Below are positions 52,831 through 62,225 of a stretch of DNA of 64,000 nucleotides, piece after piece. Source of the DNA: JAICMB01 sp963795935 (GTDB lineage: Bacteria > Acidobacteriota > Terriglobia > Bryobacterales > Bryobacteraceae); NCBI GenBank assembly GCA_963795935.1, contig CAWCJO010000004.1, positions 1,426,001 through 1,490,000 on the forward strand, in the 5' to 3' direction. Made by a program: the position numbers and the translations under genes. Position 1 is the stretch's first letter; each line of letters begins with the position of its first letter. The notes under the pieces are model-generated. The model was not told the DNA's origin. It did not search any database and saw only the letters and a program-made list of their open reading frames with translations.

Positions 52831-53849
52831 CGAGCCGTTTCCTCGACGCTTGCCGCCGCCGGCCTACCGATGTTCGGCCGGTATGGTTTATGCGGCAGGC
52901 GGGCCGGTACATGAGGCAGTACCGCGAGATTCGGTCCAAGATGGGCATTCTCGAAATTTGCAAGCGGCCCGACGTGGCGGCGGCGGTGACGCTGCAACCG
53001 GTAGAAGTTCTGGACGTGGACGCGGCCATCATTTTCGCGGACCTGCTGCTGCCGGTTGAGCCAATGGGGCTGAAGCTGAAGTTCGTTGCGGGTGAAGGAC
53101 CGTCGATCCACAATCCCGTCCGGACCTCTTCGGACGTGGACAGCCTCTCGATCTCGAACACCGACGAGCTGCAATATGTCGGCGAGGCGATCCAGTTGGC
53201 GGTGCGGCAGCTCGCCGGCCGCGTTCCGGTGATCGGTTTCGTGGGCGCGCCTTTTACGCTGGCGAGCTACATGATCGAAGGTGGACCGTCGAAAACCTTC
53301 ATCGAAACGAAAAAGATGATGTACGGCGACGAGACGCTGTGGCGGCGGTCTGATGGGCAAGCTGGTGGACGTGCTGGGTCCGTTTGCGCTGGGCCAGGTT
53401 TCGGCGGGGGCGCGCGCCATTCAGGTGTTCGATAGCTGGGCCGGCGCCTGGGCCCGGACGATTACGTGCGTTACGTCGCCCCGTACTCGCGCGCGCTGAT
53501 CGAGCGCATCCGCACGGCCAGCGTGCCGGTGATCCATTTCGGCACCGGCTGCTCCGGGTATTTCCGCGAGCTGCATGCCGCCGGGGGCGACGTCATGGGC
53601 TGCGATTGGCGCATCAATATCGATCAGGCGTGGATGGATATTTCCTACCGCTCGGCCATTCAAGGGAATTTGGATCCGGCGGTGCTGTTCGCGCCGCTTC
53701 CGGAGTTAAAACAGCGCGTGCATGAATTGTTGCGGCGCACGGGGACGCGCCCGGGACACATTTTCAATCTGGGGCACGGCATTCTGCCTGAAACGCCCGT
53801 CGATCACGTGCGGGCCTGCGTGGATTTCGTGCGGGAGTTCCGGCCGTAA
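52827..53849 (+). pseudogene. hemE: Uroporphyrinogen decarboxylase, two frameshifts
   Basis: It decarboxylates uroporphyrinogen III to coproporphyrinogen III in heme synthesis. ATG 52827 overlaps the apbE stop. RRRPTDVRPVWFMRQAGRYM is the family signature with catalytic Arg and Asp; AAIIFADLLLPVEPMGL and GFVGAPFTLASYMIEGGPSK follow. One extra T near 53350 interrupts LWRRLMGKLVD and one missing C near 53445 interrupts WAGALGPDDY. After both the frame returns and ends FNLGHGILPETPVDHVRACV...EFRP. As a core gene it is probably intact in the organism and the breaks are errors. Confidence 0.92.
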
Positions 53850-55185
53850 AGCGGGTCGTCATCGTCGGTGGCGGCATCTCCGGATTGTCCGCCGCATTCT
53901 ATCTCAATAAGAGGGGCATTCGCCCGTCGCTGATCGAGCGGGCGGAGCGGCTGGGCGGGGTCATTCAGACGGACCGCGTCCACGGCTGCACGCTCGAAGG
54001 CGGACCAGACAGCTTTCTGGCGGCGAAGCCGGCCGCGTTGGAGCTGATCGGCGAACTGGGATTGTCGGGCGACGTGATCGGCTCGAATGACGAACAGCGC
54101 GCGACGTATATTTTGAAACGCGGGAAGCTGGAACGGCTGCCCGACGGCATGATGATGATGGTTCCGACCCGGATCATGCCGCTGGTGAGGTCGGGGCTGC
54201 TCGGCTGGGGCACGAAGGTCAAGATGGGCCTGGAGTATTTCCGGCGGCCATTGCGGCAGGCGGATCGGAGCGTGCGCGATTTTCTGGTTGATCATTATGG
54301 GCGGGAGGCGGTCGATTATTTGGCCGAGCCGCTGCTGGCGGGCATTTATGGCGGCGATCCGGCGGAGCTTAGCGCCGAATAGCGTGCTGGCTCGTTTCGT
54401 GGACATGGAGGCGAAATACGGCAGCCTGACGCGGGGCGTTTTGAAGCAGCCGCGTTTGCAGGGCGGCGGTTCGATTTTTAAGACCTTGAAGCCCGGGCTG
54501 GGGCGCCTGGTTCAAGCGTTGGCCGCGAGCGCCGACGTTGTGCATGGCGCGGTGGAACGGCTGGAGCGCAACGGGAGCGGCTGGCGCGTGCGCGTGAACG
54601 GGGCGTGGATGGATGCCGATGCGGTGGTGTTGGCCATGCGGGCGTATCAGGCCGCGGCGTTGGTTGCGGCGCACGAACCGGCACTTGCTGGGCTGTTGAA
54701 CGCGATTCCGTATACGTCGTCGCTGACGCTTTCGCTCGGGTATCGAGCGCGCGGACATCAGGCATGCGATGAACGGCTTCGGCTTTCTGGTCCCGAAGCG
54801 CGAGCGCAAGCGCTTGAAAGCGTGTACGTGGGTGCATAGAAAGTTCGAGCTTCGCGTCCCGGGCGATCAAGTCGTGATGCGGTGTTTCCTCACGGGGGAG
54901 TCGTTGGAGGAGAGCGACGGCGCGCTGGTTGACATCTCTCGCTCCGAGCTGCGCGACATCATGGGCGTGGACGCGGCGCCGTCGTTTCACGATATTCATC
55001 GCTGGCCCCGCTCGATGGCGCAGTACACGGTTGGGCATCGGAGGCGCGTGGAGGAGATACGCTCGCGTGTGGGCGCTCTGCCGAATCTGCATATCATCGG
55101 CAATTTCTTCGATGGCATTGGGATTCCGGACTGCATCCGGTTGGGAAAAGAAGCCGCGCAGTTTATGGAACAACCTGCAAAGTAG
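53846..55185 (+). pseudogene. hemY: Protoporphyrinogen oxidase (HemY-type), two frameshifts
   Basis: This flavoprotein oxidises protoporphyrinogen IX. The FAD-binding start KRVVIVGGGISGLSAAFYLN is clear and lies right at the hemE stop. The expected start triplet is GTA (53846), where a GTG would give the usual GTGA overlap, so a base change or error is likely. Frame breaks: near 54372 (an extra G in GCCGAATAGC, after GDPAELSA) and near 54755 (in GYRAR-DIRHAMNGFGF). The C-terminal FAD motif NLHIIGNFFDGIGIPDCIRL is normal. It follows hemE, so the order hemE-hemY is a heme operon tail. Confidence 0.9.
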
Positions 55186-56209
55186 CGGTTTCGATGCGCT
55201 TTAACTGCCCGCAGGCGGCAAAAATATCGCGCCCGCGGGGTTTGCGGACGAAGCAGGGCATGGCGCGGCGCACGATGGTCTGGAAGGAAGCGACGCGCTC
55301 GGGAGCGGGGGTCTCGTAAGCGATGCCCGGGCCGGGGTTCAGGGCGATCAGGTTCACCTTGGCGTTGAGATTCGCCAGCAGCTTCACGACGCGGCGCGCG
55401 TCGGCGTCGGTGTCGTTGACGCCGTCCAGCAGCACGTATTCGAACGTCAGCTTTTCCCAGGGGCGCAGGGGATAGGCGCGGCAGGCCGCGATCAGGTCTT
55501 TAAGATGATATTTGCGCGTGATGGGCATCAACTCCCGCCGCTGCTCTTCGGTCGAGGCGTTGAGACTGACGGCCAGCTTGGGACGGACCGGCTCGCGCGC
55601 CAGCTCCGCGATCTTCGGGACGATGCCGGCGGTGGACAACGTAATCCGCCGCGGCGAGATGCCGATGCCGCCCGGATCCGTCAGCAGCCGCGTGGCTTTC
55701 ACGACGTTGGCGAGGTTGAGCAGCGGCTCGCCCATGCCCATCATGACGATGTTGAGGCGGCCGGCTTCGGGCCGGAGTCCATGCGCCGCGATGACGAACA
55801 GCACTTGGCCGACGATCTCGCCCGCCGTTAGATTACGCTCCAGTCCCATCAGTGCCGTTAGGCAGAATTGGCAGTTCACGGGACAGCCTACCTGGCTGGA
55901 GATGCAAATGGTATCGCGCGTTTCTTCGGGCATCAGTACCGTCTCGATGGAACGGCCGTCGTCGAGCCCCAGCAGGTAGCGCCGCGTTCCGTCGACCGAC
56001 TCGTAGCGGCCGATCTGGCGGGGCAGGCCGATCTCGTACGCGGCGCCAAGCTCGGCGCGGAGGGCGGCGGGCAAGGTCGAAACGGCGGAGAGTTGCGATA
56101 CCTTGGCGCGGTAGACGGCGTCGTAAATCTGCCGCGCCCGGAAGCCGGGGAGGCTTCGAGGCAGGATTTGCTGAAGGTCTGGAAGTTCTAGACCTACAAG
56201 GCTTTGCAC
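55163..56209 (-). CDS. rlmN: Dual-specificity 23S rRNA/tRNA adenine C2-methyltransferase
   Basis: A radical-SAM methylase acting on A2503 of 23S rRNA and A37 of tRNAs. The 4Fe-4S cysteines are in VGCPVNCQFCLTAL; MMGMGEPLLN is the SAM-contact GGE-like motif, and SLNASTEEQRRELMPITRKY and the C-terminal catalytic Cys (FAACGQL) are present. GTG 56209 (VQSLVGLELPDL) is chosen as start; the frame is open further upstream to 56311 but the extra sequence is not family-like. It is convergent with hemY, overlapping by 23 bp. Confidence 0.93.
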   Translation of the reverse strand: MQSLVGLELPDLQQILPRSLPGFRARQIYDAVYRAKVSQLSAVSTLPAALRAELGAAYEIGLPRQIGRYESVDGTRRYLLGLDDGRSIETVLMPEETRDTICISSQVGCPVNCQFCLTALMGLERNLTAGEIVGQVLFVIAAHGLRPEAGRLNIVMMGMGEPLLNLANVVKATRLLTDPGGIGISPRRITLSTAGIVPKIAELAREPVRPKLAVSLNASTEEQRRELMPITRKYHLKDLIAACRAYPLRPWEKLTFEYVLLDGVNDTDADARRVVKLLANLNAKVNLIALNPGPGIAYETPAPERVASFQTIVRRAMPCFVRKPRGRDIFAACGQLKRIETATLQVVP

Positions 56210-56301
56210 GCGTTTCCATGGTACCAGATTAATAATTGGCGGGAACGGGCAACGGCGGGGGCCGCCGCAGGATAAAATGTAAGTAGTAGTTCTCGGCACC
56301 A

Positions 56302-57591
56302 ATGGCGTCAACCACTTTATCCACTATTCGAGACGTTGAGGCTACGACCTTAACCAACGGCATCCGCGTCATTACGGAGCAGATGCCCCACGTGCGCTCG
56401 GTCTCGGTCGGCATCTGGATCGGTACCGGATCGCGGCGGGAAACGCCGGAGGAGAACGGGATCTCGCACTTTATCGAGCACATGGTGTTCAAGGGTACGA
56501 AGAACCGCAGCGCCGAGGAGATCGCCCGCTCGGTGGATTCCATCGGCGGCGGCCTGGACGCTTTCACGTCCAAGGAGATGGTCAGTTATAACACCAAGGT
56601 GCTGGATGAGCACCTGCCGCTGGCTTTCGACGTGCTCGCCGATCTGGTCCGTAATCCGCTCTTCCGCGAGGAGGACATCGAGAAGGAAAAGGGCGTAATT
56701 CTCGAAGAGCTGAAAATGGAGGTCGACAACCCGGAGTACCTCCTGCACGAGATTTTTTCCAGCAATTTCTGGAAGGACCATCCCATCGGCAAGCCGATTC
56801 TGGGCACCAAGGAGACGATCAAGAAATTCCATCGCGAGATGCTGGAAGGCTACTACGAGCGCATTTATGCGCCCTCGAACATTCTGATCACGGCGGCCGG
56901 GAATCTGAAGCACGATCACATCGTGGAACTGGCGCGGGAGCATTTCGAGGCGCTGCGGATGGCTCCTGATGCGCCGGCGGAGCGCGCCCCCGTGCCGCAC
57001 GCGCGGCTGGTGTTCCGCAACAAATCGTCGCTCGAGCAGATGCACCTTTACATGGGCGTTCCGGCGTATGCGCTCCCTCACGAGGACCGCTTCATCTGCT
57101 ACGTTCTGAACACGGTGCTGGGCGGCGGGATGAGCTCGCGGCTGTTCCAGAATATCCGCGAAAAGCAGGGGCTGGCTTACGCCGTGTACTCCGAGCTGAG
57201 CATGTACCACGACGCCGGCTGTCTGGCGATTTACGCCGGCACTTCGCTGGAATCGGCGCGCAAGGTGGTGGATTCGATCACGCAGGAGTTCCGCGATCTG
57301 AAGGAGAATCCCGTTCCGGCGGAGGAACTGCGGCGCGCCAAGGATCATTTGAAGGGCTCGTTCATGCTGGGCCTGGAATCGACGTCCAGCCGCATGGGGA
57401 ACCTGGCCCGTCAGGAGCTGTACTTCAAGCGCTTTTTCAGCCTGGACGACATGGTGGAATCGATCGAGAAGGTCACGGCCGAAGAGGTGCAGCGAGTGGC
57501 GCGGGAGTTCTTCGATGCCAAGAACATCGCGCTGGCGATGCTCGGGAATCTGGGCGATTTCCGCATGAAGCGCGAGGAACTGGCCTGCTGA
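56302..57591 (+). CDS. M16-family zinc peptidase
   Basis: The 429-residue processing-peptidase-like protein has the inverted zinc motif HFIEHMVFKGT (HxxEH, about residue 53) and downstream Glu in EEDIEKEKGVILEELKM. The second M16 domain begins around RNKSSLEQMHLYMGVPAYAL and ends VAREFFDAKNIALAMLG. No signal peptide is seen. Divergent from rlmN, the start codons are 92 bp apart. Confidence 0.93.
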   Translation: MASTTLSTIRDVEATTLTNGIRVITEQMPHVRSVSVGIWIGTGSRRETPEENGISHFIEHMVFKGTKNRSAEEIARSVDSIGGGLDAFTSKEMVSYNTKVLDEHLPLAFDVLADLVRNPLFREEDIEKEKGVILEELKMEVDNPEYLLHEIFSSNFWKDHPIGKPILGTKETIKKFHREMLEGYYERIYAPSNILITAAGNLKHDHIVELAREHFEALRMAPDAPAERAPVPHARLVFRNKSSLEQMHLYMGVPAYALPHEDRFICYVLNTVLGGGMSSRLFQNIREKQGLAYAVYSELSMYHDAGCLAIYAGTSLESARKVVDSITQEFRDLKENPVPAEELRRAKDHLKGSFMLGLESTSSRMGNLARQELYFKRFFSLDDMVESIEKVTAEEVQRVAREFFDAKNIALAMLGNLGDFRMKREELAC

Positions 57592-57596
57592 CGCTC

Positions 57597-58409
57597 TTGC
57601 GTTTTCTCGCTATCGCAATCGTCTTTCTCCGTTTTTCGTTCGCGCTCGATGTCAATTCGCTCAAGCCTCAGGGCTACGTCAGCGATTTCGCGCACGCACT
57701 GGACGACCCGACGCGTGCGCGCATCGACGATTACTGCGGAGAGGTGGAACGTGCGACGGGCGCGCAAATGGCGCTGGTCACGATCGACAGCCTGGAAGGG
57801 AACGACATCGAGACGTTCGCGAACGACCTCTTCCGCAAATGGGGCGTGGGTAAAAAAGGGCAGGACATGGGGGTCATGCTGCTGCTCGCGATCAAGGACC
57901 ATAAGGACCGCATCGAAGTAGGCTATGGTCTGGAGCCGATCTTGCCCGACGGATTCGTTGGAGACGTGCTTCGGCAGGTCCGCCCAAGCTTGCAGCAGAG
58001 CGATTACGGCGCGGCGATGTTGACGGCGGCGGAGGCGATGGGGAGCGCCATCGCGAAGGCCAAAGGCGTGCATCTGACCACGCACTTGATTCAGCCGCCA
58101 GCCGCGGCCGAGCCGGAGGAAGGCGGTGGGGGCATCCCATGGCCCATCATTTTACTGGGCGCGTTCATTCTGATTTCTCTGTTGAGCCGCATCGGACGGG
58201 GCGGCGGTTATTATGGCGGCGGCTATGGCGGCGGCGGTGGCGGATTGCTCAGCGGGCTGCTGCTCGGCAGTCTGCTCAATAGCGGCGGCCGCGGACAATC
58301 CGGCGGAGGTTGGTCCGGTGGCGGCTTCGGCGGCGGCGGTTCGGGCGGAGGGTTTGGCGGGTTCGGCGGCGGCGATTCCGGAGGCGGCGGTGCATCGGGC
58401 AGTTGGTGA
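57597..58409 (+). CDS. Exported TPM-domain protein with Gly-rich tail
   Basis: The start is TTG 57597, just after the M16 gene. A signal peptide (FLAIAIVFLRFSFAL) precedes the TPM (YgcG) domain (GYVSDFAHALDDPTRARIDD, then GKKGQDMGVMLLLAIKDHKDRIEVGYGLEPIL). A membrane helix (PWPIILLGAFILISLL) is followed by an about 80-residue Gly/Ser-rich tail. TPM proteins are regularly paired with LemA, as here (59138), and thought to act at the envelope; the function is not established. Confidence 0.9.
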   Translation: MRFLAIAIVFLRFSFALDVNSLKPQGYVSDFAHALDDPTRARIDDYCGEVERATGAQMALVTIDSLEGNDIETFANDLFRKWGVGKKGQDMGVMLLLAIKDHKDRIEVGYGLEPILPDGFVGDVLRQVRPSLQQSDYGAAMLTAAEAMGSAIAKAKGVHLTTHLIQPPAAAEPEEGGGGIPWPIILLGAFILISLLSRIGRGGGYYGGGYGGGGGGLLSGLLLGSLLNSGGRGQSGGGWSGGGFGGGGSGGGFGGFGGGDSGGGGASGSW

Positions 58410-59112
58410 GCGGCATTTACGCGAGCTTGTCGAAAGGCTGCGGGAGGCCCACCAGGAGCGGCTGGTCGCGGCGATCCTGTATGGATCGGGCGCGGACGCG
58501 GACGATGTGGACGACTTCTCCGACCTGAACGTGTTGTGCGTGCTGACGGGCGTGACGGTCCGGGATCTGGAGCGATCCGGTCCGATTTTCAAATGGTGGC
58601 GAGGTCTCGGCAATCCCGCGCCGCTGCTGCTGAGCGAAGAGGAAGTGCGGACCTCGACGGATTGCTTCACGATCGAATTTCACGACATGCAGGAGCGCCG
58701 CCGCGTGCTGTGGGGCGCGGACGCGATCGCGGGTCTGGCGATTGACCGCTCGTTCTATCGGGCGCAGGTGGAGCGCGAACTGCGTTCAAAGCTGATCCTG
58801 CTGCGGCAGAGGGCGGGAGCGATTTTGCCGGACGGCAAGGCCCTGCTACGCTTAATGCTGGATTCGGTCTCGACCTTCTGCGTGCTCGCCCGCCATGCCT
58901 TGTTGCTGTCCGGGGGCGGCGCAAGCTGGCGCAAGCGCGACGTGGCGGACCGGTTGCGCGAGTTGGACGCCGATCCGGCCCCATTTCAGACGCTGCTGGA
59001 TTTGCGCGAGCGGACGAAAGACGATACGACGGTCGAGCCAGTGGCGCTGTTGGAGGCATACCTGGCGCAGATTGAAGCCGTGACGGCGTACGTGGACCGG
59101 CTTCCGAAGTAA
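58390..59112 (+). CDS. Nucleotidyltransferase-domain protein
   Basis: This 240-residue protein starts with GTG 58390, within the last 20 bp of the TPM gene. Its opening is of the MNT/Pol-beta type: LVAAILYGSGADADDVDDFSDLNVL, where GS and the two aspartates would bind metal and NTP. The rest is helical (ERDVRDRLRELD-like), with HEPN-like size. It could act as a nucleotidyltransferase on an RNA or protein, but a catalytic D-x-D spacing is not fully canonical. Confidence 0.75.
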   Translation: MHRAVGERHLRELVERLREAHQERLVAAILYGSGADADDVDDFSDLNVLCVLTGVTVRDLERSGPIFKWWRGLGNPAPLLLSEEEVRTSTDCFTIEFHDMQERRRVLWGADAIAGLAIDRSFYRAQVERELRSKLILLRQRAGAILPDGKALLRLMLDSVSTFCVLARHALLLSGGGASWRKRDVADRLRELDADPAPFQTLLDLRERTKDDTTVEPVALLEAYLAQIEAVTAYVDRLPK

Positions 59113-59137
59113 CGGGGCGCATGGAAATGAGGCCTAG

Positions 59138-59704
59138 ATGAAAGCCGCACTCGTAATTATCGGCATCCTGGTCCTGATCGGGATCGTGATTATTTTCGCG
59201 GCCGTGGGCGATCGCAACCAGCTTGTTCAGGAACGCGAGGCCATCAACGCGCAATGGTCGCAAGTGGACGTGGTGCTGGAGCGACGCGCGGATCTGATCC
59301 CGAACCTGGTCGCGACGGTGAAGGGCTATGCGAAGCAGGAGCAGGCCGTCATCAAGGAAGTGACCGACGCGCGCGCGGCCCTGGGCGGGGCGCAAACGCC
59401 GCAGCAGAAGATTCAAGCCAACGGGCAGCTCGATACGGCGTTGAGCCGTCTTCTGGTGATCGTGGAGAATTATCCGCAGTTGAAGTCGAACGAGAATTTC
59501 CTGCGTCTTCAGGACGAGCTGGCGGGAACGGAAAACCGCATCGCGGTGGAGCGCCGCAAGTATAACGAAGCGGTGCAGCATTACAACACCGATATCGAGC
59601 TGTTCCCGAAAAATATCGCCGCCGCGCTGTTCGGCTTTCAACGCAACGACGCGTACTTCAAGACGGAGCCGGGGGCCCGCGCCGTCCCTCACGTGGCGTT
59701 CTAG
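59138..59704 (+). CDS. LemA family protein
   Basis: The 188-residue membrane-anchored protein has an N-terminal helix (LVIIGILVLIGIVIIFAAV) and a helical-bundle domain (NAQWSQVDVVLERRADLIPN, LVATVKGYAKQEQAVIKEVT, ENRIAVERRKYNEAVQHYN), as in LemA. It commonly accompanies TPM proteins. It starts 25 bp after the nucleotidyltransferase gene. Confidence 0.94.
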   Translation: MKAALVIIGILVLIGIVIIFAAVGDRNQLVQEREAINAQWSQVDVVLERRADLIPNLVATVKGYAKQEQAVIKEVTDARAALGGAQTPQQKIQANGQLDTALSRLLVIVENYPQLKSNENFLRLQDELAGTENRIAVERRKYNEAVQHYNTDIELFPKNIAAALFGFQRNDAYFKTEPGARAVPHVAF

Positions 59705-59705
59705 G

Positions 59706-60669
59706 ATGCGGCTGGGGCAGATCAAATGGCGCAACGCGGTGACCGCGGCCATTTTCGAGGACGGCCAGGCGCGGCCGATACCGGAGCACAGCCTTTACGA
59801 GCTGATTTGCCGCGCGGAACACGAGGGACTGACGCTGCCCGCGATCGCGTCATTTCTCGCGCAATCGCTGCGCGTGCCTGCGACGCCGATCATTCCAGTG
59901 CAACCGCGCGAGGTGTGGGCGTGCGGCTGCACCTACGAGTCGAGCGCGGTGTTTCGCGACGCCGAGCAGGGCAGGGGCGATGCGCGAGGGCCCGATGCCG
60001 GGCGCGGGCGGTGGCGCGGAGCGGGAAGCCGAGCAGGGCGCGCGCCTTGAGCGGGACGGCGGCGCGGAACAGGACCGGGAGGCCAAGAAGGGCGGGCGCG
60101 GAGGGTTTTACGCGCAGGTGTACCGGGAAGCGCGGCCCGAGATTTTCTTTAAGGGCGCCTCGCGGGTGTGCGTGGGACCCAGGCAGGCGATCGGCATCCG
60201 GTCCGATTCCAGCTTTACGGCGCCGGAGCCGGAGCTGGGCGTGCTGCTCGGATCGAAGGGCGCCGTGCTGGGCTACACGCTCGCCAACGATGTTTCGGCG
60301 TGGGACATCGAACGCGAGAATCCGCTGTATCTGCCGCAATCGAAGATCTATTCGTGCTCCTGCGCGATCGGTCCGGTGATCGTGACGCCGGATGAGCTGG
60401 GCGATCCATACGACGTGACGATTACCTGCACCATCACGCGCGGAGGCAGACAGCTTTTCTCCGGTGAAACCTCGACCGCGCGGCTGAACCGCAAGATCGA
60501 AACGCTGATCGAATTCCTGCTGCGCTCAAATCCAGCGCCGGCGGGAACGGTGCTGCTTACCGGCACGGGAATCATAGTGACCGAGGAAGCGGCGCTGGCG
60601 GCGGGCGACGTGGTGTCGATTCAGTCGCCGCAAATCGGAGAGCTGACGAACCCGGCGGTGGCGGTATAG
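59706..60669 (+). pseudogene. Fumarylacetoacetate hydrolase-family enzyme, one frameshift and an odd insert
   Basis: N-terminal MRLGQIKWRNAVTAAIFEDG and CGCTYESSAVFRDAE are followed by a frame change near 59975 in a GGGG run. After the change comes AMREG, then an insert of about 35 residues of Gly/Ala/Glu/Arg composition (about 59990-60105). The conserved enzyme then resumes at GFYAQVYREARPEIFFKG. The catalytic core is normal: SSFTAPEPELGVLLGSKG, ANDVSAWDIERENPLYLPQS and LNRKIETLIEFLL. Relatives hydrolyse or isomerise acylpyruvates and hydroxymuconate-type acids. The start follows the LemA stop by 1 bp. Confidence 0.85.
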
Positions 60670-62205
60670 GTGTCCTCAACAGCGGGCCGAAGCAACCCGC
60701 GGGCACGGAAGTGGATCCTTGCCGGCGGCGCGATCCTGCTGGTTCTGATCGCCGCCTTCGCCATTCTCGCCTTCTACAGCGCCCCGCTGCTTCGCGAGCG
60801 CGCCGTGCGGATGTTGGCGGAGCGCTTCAACAGCGATGTATCGCTCGATAAGCTCAGAGTGTCGCTGTTTCCGGGCATCGGCGTGGCCGGCAGCGGCCTG
60901 GCGCTACGGCAAAAGGGTGAAGGCGGAAAGGCCCCGGTGCTACGGGTCAGGAAATTCTCGGCGCGGACCGGCATTCTTGAACTGTTTCGTTCGCCGCCCC
61001 ACATCGACAATATTCGCCTGGACGGCCTTGAGATCGACGTGACGAGCCATCATCACGCCGAGGGCGGCGCTTCGTCTGGAGGGCGCCGCATTCATGTAAA
61101 CGAAATTACCGCGGACGACGCGGTGTTGAAAATCATTCCCGAAGAGGCGGGCAAGGAAACCAGGGTTTTCGCGATTCACCGGCTTACGCTGCATGCGGTG
61201 GCTCATGGTCAGCCCATGTCGTTTCATGCCGTCCTGAGGAACCCCCAGCCGCCCGGAGAAATCGACAGCAGCGGCACGTTCGGCCCCTGGCAGGAGAAGG
61301 ACCCGGCACGTACGCCCGTATCCGGCTCGTACGCCTTCGAGCACGCCGACCTGGGCGTCTTTTCCGGTATTTCGGGAACTCTATCGTCTCGCGGGAAGTA
61401 CGCCGGCGAGCTCGGCCACATCGAAGTAGACGGCGAGACGGATACGCCCGACTTCACCGTTCGGGTGAGCGGTCAGCCGGTGCATTTGAGAACCAGATTT
61501 CACGGCATCGTCGACGGCACGAACGGCGACACGCTGCTGCATCCCGTGGACGCGAGGTTTGAGCGCTCCACTGTACACTGCTGGGGCAGCGTGATTCACG
61601 AAACGGGGCCGAACGGCAAGACCGTTTCCTTGGACGTCATTGTTGCCAATGCGCGCATCGAGGATCTGCTGCGGCTGGTCGTCAAGGGCAAGCCCACGAT
61701 GACCGGGACAGTCCGTTTGCACACAAAATTTATCCTGCCGCCGGGGTCTCGACAGATCACCGACCGGCTGTACCTGGACGGCGATTTCGGCGTGGGAGGA
61801 GCGCGCTTCACCAGCGCCACGGTGCAGGACAAAATTGCGCAATTGAGCCATCGCGCCGAGGGGCATCCCAAGGAGGGCGATATCGACGCGGCGCGCGTGG
61901 CTTCGAATTTCCGGGGTCACTTCACTTTGAAGGATGGTATCGCGATGTTTTCAAACCTCACTTTCACCGTGCCGGGAGCGGCCATCGCGCTGGACGGCAC
62001 ATACGGCCTGAACGACGAGAAGCTGGATTTCAGCGGGACCGCGCGGCTGGACGCCACGCTGTCGCAAATGACGACGGGCTGGAAGTCGCTGCTGCTGAAG
62101 GCCGCCGACCCGTTCTTCAAAAAGCATGGCGCGGGCACGTACCTGCCGCTCAAGATCACGGGCACGCGGGAGCATCCTTCCTTCGATTTGATTTTCAGAA
62201 AATAA
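60670..62205 (+). CDS. AsmA-like membrane-anchored protein
   Basis: This 511-residue protein begins GTG 60670 directly after the FAH stop. One N-terminal anchor (KWILAGGAILLVLIAAFAIL) is followed by AsmA-type repeated beta segments (RMLAERFNSDVSLDKLRVSL, FPGIGVAGSGLALRQ, LKDGIAMFSNLTFTVPGAAI, YLPLKITGTREHPSFDLIFR). Such proteins span the periplasm and are linked to lipid transport to the outer membrane. No catalytic site is expected. Confidence 0.9.
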   Translation: MSSTAGRSNPRARKWILAGGAILLVLIAAFAILAFYSAPLLRERAVRMLAERFNSDVSLDKLRVSLFPGIGVAGSGLALRQKGEGGKAPVLRVRKFSARTGILELFRSPPHIDNIRLDGLEIDVTSHHHAEGGASSGGRRIHVNEITADDAVLKIIPEEAGKETRVFAIHRLTLHAVAHGQPMSFHAVLRNPQPPGEIDSSGTFGPWQEKDPARTPVSGSYAFEHADLGVFSGISGTLSSRGKYAGELGHIEVDGETDTPDFTVRVSGQPVHLRTRFHGIVDGTNGDTLLHPVDARFERSTVHCWGSVIHETGPNGKTVSLDVIVANARIEDLLRLVVKGKPTMTGTVRLHTKFILPPGSRQITDRLYLDGDFGVGGARFTSATVQDKIAQLSHRAEGHPKEGDIDAARVASNFRGHFTLKDGIAMFSNLTFTVPGAAIALDGTYGLNDEKLDFSGTARLDATLSQMTTGWKSLLLKAADPFFKKHGAGTYLPLKITGTREHPSFDLIFRK

Positions 62206-62225
62206 TCTGAGATGAGTGTGGATGG

